A stretch of 9,230 bases of DNA from Streptosporangiaceae bacterium (GTDB lineage: Bacteria; Actinomycetota; Actinomycetes; Streptosporangiales; Streptosporangiaceae). The notes beneath the pieces were generated by a model. The model was given only the letters and a program-made list of their open reading frames with translations, searched no databases and was not told where the DNA came from. Where the stretch lies: NCBI GenBank assembly GCA_030042885.1, contig JASHYW010000120.1, forward strand, positions 1 to 9,230. Reading direction: 5' to 3'. A program made the position numbers and the translations under genes. Below, piece after piece: positions 6,260-9,230 of the stretch. The stretch's first letter is position 1, and each line of letters starts with the position of its first letter.

Positions 6260-8040
6260 GGCGTGACCGCCAGTCCGGCTCGCTGGTCGTGCGTCAGGAG
6301 GGGATCAGCAACACAGGTGAGGCGGCCGTGGTCGAGGGTCAGGATCCGGGTGGCGTGGTCGGGCCGCAATGGCGGCCGGTGAGTAATAAGGATGACCGTG
6401 CAATCGGCCATCTGCTCTTCGATGGCGGTGATGATCCCGTCCGCGCTGACCGGGTCGAGATGGGCGGTGGGCTCGTCGAGCAGCAGGACCGGAGCGCGGC
6501 GCAGGAATGCCCTGGCGAGGGCGATTTTCTGCCGCTGCCCGGCTGACAGGCTCCGGGCGCCCTCCGCCAGGACCGTGTCGTAGCCGCGATGCAGCCGCCG
6601 GATGAAGTCATCGGCCCCGGCCAGGCGGGCGGCCGCCACGATGTCCTCGCGGCGGGCGCCGGGCTCTCCCAGGGCGATGTTCTCGGCGATGGTCGTGGTG
6701 AACAAGTGCGGATGCTGGGGGACCCAGGCCATCTGGGACCGCCAGCGATCGGCCGGGATGCGGGCCAGGTCCATGCCTCCGGCCGTGATGGCCCCGCTGG
6801 TCGGCGTGGCGAAACCGAGCAACAAGGCGAGCAGCGAGCTTTTCCCCGCGCCGCTCGGGCCGGTCACGATGATCTTCTCGCCGGGCCGGATGGTCAGGCT
6901 TACCCGGTCGAGAGCTGGCCGCCCCCGGCCCGGGTAGCTGAGGGTCAGCGCCTCGAGCGCGATGTCCTCTCGGCCCAGATCGACGTCGGCGCTCGGAGCG
7001 CCCGCGACGCCGCCACTGGCCACGGCCACGTCCGGTCCGGTCGCGGCCGTCGTGGCGGGAGCGGGCAGCGCACTGGGCTGGCCGCCAACGGGGGTGTCGA
7101 GAACTTCGAAAGTGCGCTGCGCGGCGGCGGCACCCTCGGTGCTGGCATGGAATTGAGCCCCGGCGTTGCGCAGCGGCAGGAAGGCCTCGGGAGTGAGCAG
7201 CAAGACCAGCAGCGCCGTCTGATAGCCGACGTGGCCGGCCAGCAGCCGGAGGCCGATCTCCACGGCGACCAGCGCGGTGGCCAGCGCCGCGATGAGCTCC
7301 AGGGCCAGGGCTGACAAGAACGCCACCCGCAGCGTGGTCATGGTCGCCTTGCGGTGAGCGCTGGCGAACTCCTTGATCGTTTCTTCCTGGGCCCGGGCCC
7401 GTCCGAACAGCTTCAAGGTCGGCAGGCCGGCCACCACATCGAGGAAGTGCCCGCCGAGCAGGGCCAGGAGCCGCCACTGCCGCTGGGTCTGGGCCCGGGT
7501 GTGCCATCCGATCAGGACCGCGAACAGCGGGATCAGCGGCAGCGTCGCCGCGATGATCACCGCGGACACCCAGTCCGCGAACGCGACCCGGACCAGGACC
7601 GCCAGCGGGACCACCACGGCCAGCACCAGTTGAGGCAGGTACCGGGCAAAATAGTCATCCAGGCCGTCAAGCCCCTTGGTCGCCAGCGTCGTGATCTCCC
7701 CGGCCTTCTGACTGCCGAGCCAGGCCGGGCCCAGCCGCAGGGCGTGGGCGCTGAGCCGCCGCCGCAATCGCGACTTCACCTCCGCCGCCGCGCGCAGCGC
7801 CGCGGCCTCACCGCCTGAAGCTGCGGCGGCCCGGGCGGCCAGCACCACTCCGAGCCAGGCCAGCGTCCAGGACAGCGCCCGGATCCCGGTGCCGCGCGCC
7901 GCGCCCGCCAGTGCCTGCGACAGCAGGCCGGCCTGGAGCAAGATCAGGACCGTGCCGGCCAGGCCCAGCCCGGTCGTGACCGCCAGATACCCCCGCGCCG
8001 CCCCGGCCTGACGCAGCAGCCGCGGATCAACTGGCCTCAC
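6256..8040 (-). CDS. cydD: Thiol reductant ABC exporter subunit CydD
   Basis: A 594-residue half-transporter, first gene of the cydDC pair. It starts at a GTG (8038-8040); the N-terminus VDPRLLR fits CydD proteins. Hydrophobic segments lie at about 18-42, 56-74, 136-152, 157-179, 240-262 and 271-290. The motif LLTPEAFLPLRNAGAQFHAS (281-300), followed by TEG, is a CydD hallmark, as is GLPTLKLFGRA (205-215). The ATPase shows Walker A GPSGAGKSS with K400, signature LSAGQ with S499, Walker B LLLDEP with D522/E523, and H-loop H554. A low-complexity Ala/Gly/Pro/Val linker of about 40 residues (317-357) joins the domains and is longer than in enterobacterial CydD. No Shine-Dalgarno sequence is visible before the GTG, so initiation may be leaderless or from an unusual site. 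In many actinomycetes cydDC follows cydAB; here cydAB is not next to it. Confidence 0.92.
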   Translation of the reverse strand: MRPVDPRLLRQAGAARGYLAVTTGLGLAGTVLILLQAGLLSQALAGAARGTGIRALSWTLAWLGVVLAARAAAASGGEAAALRAAAEVKSRLRRRLSAHALRLGPAWLGSQKAGEITTLATKGLDGLDDYFARYLPQLVLAVVVPLAVLVRVAFADWVSAVIIAATLPLIPLFAVLIGWHTRAQTQRQWRLLALLGGHFLDVVAGLPTLKLFGRARAQEETIKEFASAHRKATMTTLRVAFLSALALELIAALATALVAVEIGLRLLAGHVGYQTALLVLLLTPEAFLPLRNAGAQFHASTEGAAAAQRTFEVLDTPVGGQPSALPAPATTAATGPDVAVASGGVAGAPSADVDLGREDIALEALTLSYPGRGRPALDRVSLTIRPGEKIIVTGPSGAGKSSLLALLLGFATPTSGAITAGGMDLARIPADRWRSQMAWVPQHPHLFTTTIAENIALGEPGARREDIVAAARLAGADDFIRRLHRGYDTVLAEGARSLSAGQRQKIALARAFLRRAPVLLLDEPTAHLDPVSADGIITAIEEQMADCTVILITHRPPLRPDHATRILTLDHGRLTCVADPLLTHDQRAGLAVTP

Positions 8041-8123
8041 GTATACCGATGCTGGATCCGGGGGCCGTGCACGTCATCACCCACCACGAGTGATGGCCAG
8101 TCCGCACCATACGATGAAATCCG
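8041..8123. promoter_or_regulatory. Divergent promoter region between cydD and a methyltransferase gene
   Basis: An 83-base space separates the two divergent start codons and must hold both promoters. It contains a 6-bp inverted repeat CATCAC (8075-8080) / GTGATG (8090-8095) with a 9-nt gap, placed centrally, which could be an operator serving both genes. The repeat is short enough to arise by chance. Confidence 0.45.
8110..8115 (+). promoter_or_regulatory. Candidate -10 box for the second leaderless methyltransferase transcript
   Basis: TACGAT fits TANNNT and ends 8 nt before the ATG at 8124, with no ribosome-binding site before that ATG or the adjacent ATG at 8127. The arrangement matches that at 1546-1559 and suggests a leaderless mRNA. 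No clear -35 element is seen. Confidence 0.35.
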
Positions 8124-8861
8124 ATGATGGCCACGTACGATCTGCTTGCCCCGCACTACGATGCCGTGACCGGAGATGCCGCGACCGAGGCGGCGTTCAT
8201 ACGCGGCATCGTCGAGCGGCGTCATGGCCAGGCTGTGACCCTGCTGGATCTCGCCTGCGGAACCGGGGCCATGACCGCGCTGCTGGCCGGCGCGTACCAG
8301 GTAAGCGGCCTGGACATCTCACCTGGCATGCTGGCCGTGGCCCGCCAGAAGCTACCCGGCCGGACCCCGCTGCATCAGGCGGACATGACCAGCTTCAGCC
8401 TCGGCGTCAGGTTCGACGTGATCGTCTGTGCCTACCAGGGCATCAATCACCTGCTCAGTCTGCGCGCGTGGCAGAGTGCTTTCGATTGTGTTTACGAGCA
8501 CCTCAACGAGGGTGGCCTGTTCGTCTTCGACATCACCACGGTCGGCCACCTCATGAAGATGGCAAGCAGCCCGAGGATAGCTCAGGAGTTCGACGGTAAT
8601 TATCTGCTGATAAGAGTGCGCCCGGCCGACCAGACCGACGAGATGGTATTCGACTGGCACATCGAAGTATATGAGCTCCAGCCTGACGGGAGGTACCGGC
8701 TGCTGACCCAGACCGTCAAGCTGAGGTCATTTCCGCTGGCCGCCATACAGGAAACGCTGCGCGCGAGGTTCATCGACATAGAAATTCTTGATGACCGCGG
8801 CTGCTCGGCCGATGAACAACGCATGGACCGTGTCTGGTTTTCGTGTGCCAAGCCTGCGTGA
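8124..8861 (+). CDS. Class I SAM-dependent methyltransferase (Methyltransf_25-like)
   Basis: A 245-residue soluble protein with a complete Rossmann-type methyltransferase core. The N-terminal YDLLAPHYDAVT block is the usual lead-in. Motif I is LLDLACGTGAMT (40-51), the acidic residue after strand 2 is D64 in GLDIS, then QADM (85-88), FDVIVC (97-102) and the post-core GGLFVFDITT. The overall pattern resembles small-molecule methyltransferases such as the TylM1/DesVI sugar N-methyltransferases, but many proteins of unknown substrate share it. The C-terminal third (about 150-240) is a beta-rich insert with alternating charged residues, common in that group. Start codons at 8124 and 8127 are adjacent and equally possible. 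It belongs to a different family from the methyltransferase at 1559. It is divergent from cydD and upstream of the ClC gene, from which it is separated by 83 bases with an imperfect stem-loop. Confidence 0.88.
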   Translation: MMATYDLLAPHYDAVTGDAATEAAFIRGIVERRHGQAVTLLDLACGTGAMTALLAGAYQVSGLDISPGMLAVARQKLPGRTPLHQADMTSFSLGVRFDVIVCAYQGINHLLSLRAWQSAFDCVYEHLNEGGLFVFDITTVGHLMKMASSPRIAQEFDGNYLLIRVRPADQTDEMVFDWHIEVYELQPDGRYRLLTQTVKLRSFPLAAIQETLRARFIDIEILDDRGCSADEQRMDRVWFSCAKPA

Positions 8862-8870
8862 CCCATTCCA

Positions 8871-8917
8871 AGGCTGCCGCGCTACCCTCATCCTCAGCAG
8901 GTGAGGCGCTGCAGCCT
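8871..8917 (+). terminator. Imperfect stem-loop after the second methyltransferase gene
   Basis: The arms at 8871-8882 and 8906-8917 pair at 11 of 12 positions around a 23-nt loop, starting 9 nt after the methyltransferase stop. An alternative smaller hairpin, CCTCA (8892-8896) with TGAGG (8902-8906), overlaps it. There is no T run. It may be a terminator or part of the leader of the ClC gene. Confidence 0.35.
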
Positions 8918-8944
8918 GAACCGGCGCACGATGGACCAGTGACC

Positions 8945-9230
8945 ATGCCATCGGATCCGCGCACGCTCCTACGCAGCCGCAGTTATCTGCAGCTGCTGGT
9001 CATCGCGGCAGTTCTCGGGGTGCCGGTCGCGGCCGTCGCCTACGGCTTTCTCAAGCTCGTCAGTTACCTCCAGACGGAACTGTTCACTGATCTCCCGCAT
9101 GGCCTGGGCTTCCATGCCGAGCCGGTATGGTGGCCGCTGCCTGTTCTGGCGGTGGGCGGGATACTGACCGGGCTGGCCATCAGGTACCTGCCGGGCACTG
9201 GCGGCGCGCACCCGGCCGATGGTTTCAAGT
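8945..9230 (+). CDS. ClC-family chloride channel/antiporter, N-terminal part (3' truncated by window)
   Basis: The frame is open from the ATG at 8945 to the right edge, giving 95 residues with no stop. A GTG two codons upstream (8939) is an alternative start; neither has a clear Shine-Dalgarno sequence. The protein begins with a short basic segment (RTLLRSRSY) and then two hydrophobic helices, about 15-40 (LLVIAAVLGVPVAAVAYGF) and 61-82 (VWWPLPVLAVGGILTGLAI). The segment RYLPGTGGAHPADGF at 80-94 is typical of actinobacterial voltage-gated chloride channel family proteins and probably corresponds to the first anion-binding loop of ClC transporters. Such membrane proteins carry chloride alone or exchange it for protons. 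In E. coli, ClC exchangers act as a charge shunt during glutamate-dependent acid resistance, which makes the nearby gad gene notable. Whether this one is a channel or exchanger cannot be told, because the gating glutamate lies beyond the window. Confidence 0.8.
   Translation, partial: MPSDPRTLLRSRSYLQLLVIAAVLGVPVAAVAYGFLKLVSYLQTELFTDLPHGLGFHAEPVWWPLPVLAVGGILTGLAIRYLPGTGGAHPADGFK

Overview
The window is dense, GC-rich DNA with the codon bias, ATGA gene overlaps and gene families of a filamentous or soil actinomycete. The strongest hint is the PF04672-type SAM methyltransferase, a family expanded in Streptomyces, Frankia and Streptosporangiales-like genomes. I cannot name a genus. No rRNA, tRNA, CRISPR array, insertion sequence or origin was seen.

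Layout. (1) Bases 1-1534, plus strand: the 3' part of a MoxR/CbbQ-type AAA+ ATPase, overlapping by ATGA with a von Willebrand factor A (VWA) protein. This is a classic chaperone pair. (2) 1559-2392, plus: a PF04672-type SAM methyltransferase that looks leaderless, followed by a perfect 15-bp stem-loop. (3) 2393-2805: a 413-base intergenic region with a marked AT-rich patch. (4) About 2806-4215, plus: a full-length GadB-type glutamate decarboxylase. (5) 4202-4474, minus: the orphan C-terminal end of a formylglycine-generating enzyme (FGE/SUMF1), tail-to-tail with gad and just beyond the end of cydC. I read it as a gene remnant. (6) 8040 down to 4475, minus: cydD and cydC, overlapping by ATGA and encoding a heterodimeric thiol exporter of the cytochrome bd assembly type. 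(7) 8124-8861, plus: a second, unrelated class I SAM methyltransferase, divergent from cydD and also apparently leaderless. (8) 8945 to the right edge, plus: the N-terminal 95 residues of a ClC-type chloride channel or antiporter.

How the genes may work together. GadB consumes a cytoplasmic proton per glutamate, ClC proteins serve as electrical shunts in acid resistance in enterobacteria, and CydDC sets periplasmic or extracytoplasmic thiol balance and supports cytochrome bd. The segment from 2.8 kb to the right edge could therefore be an acid/redox stress neighbourhood, but this rests on family knowledge and proximity only. No glutamate/GABA antiporter (gadC) and no cydAB are present in the window. 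I found no convincing unknown multi-gene system. The most unusual items are the FGE remnant and its in-frame position after the cydC stop, the two leaderless methyltransferase starts, and the palindrome over the gad ribosome-binding site.
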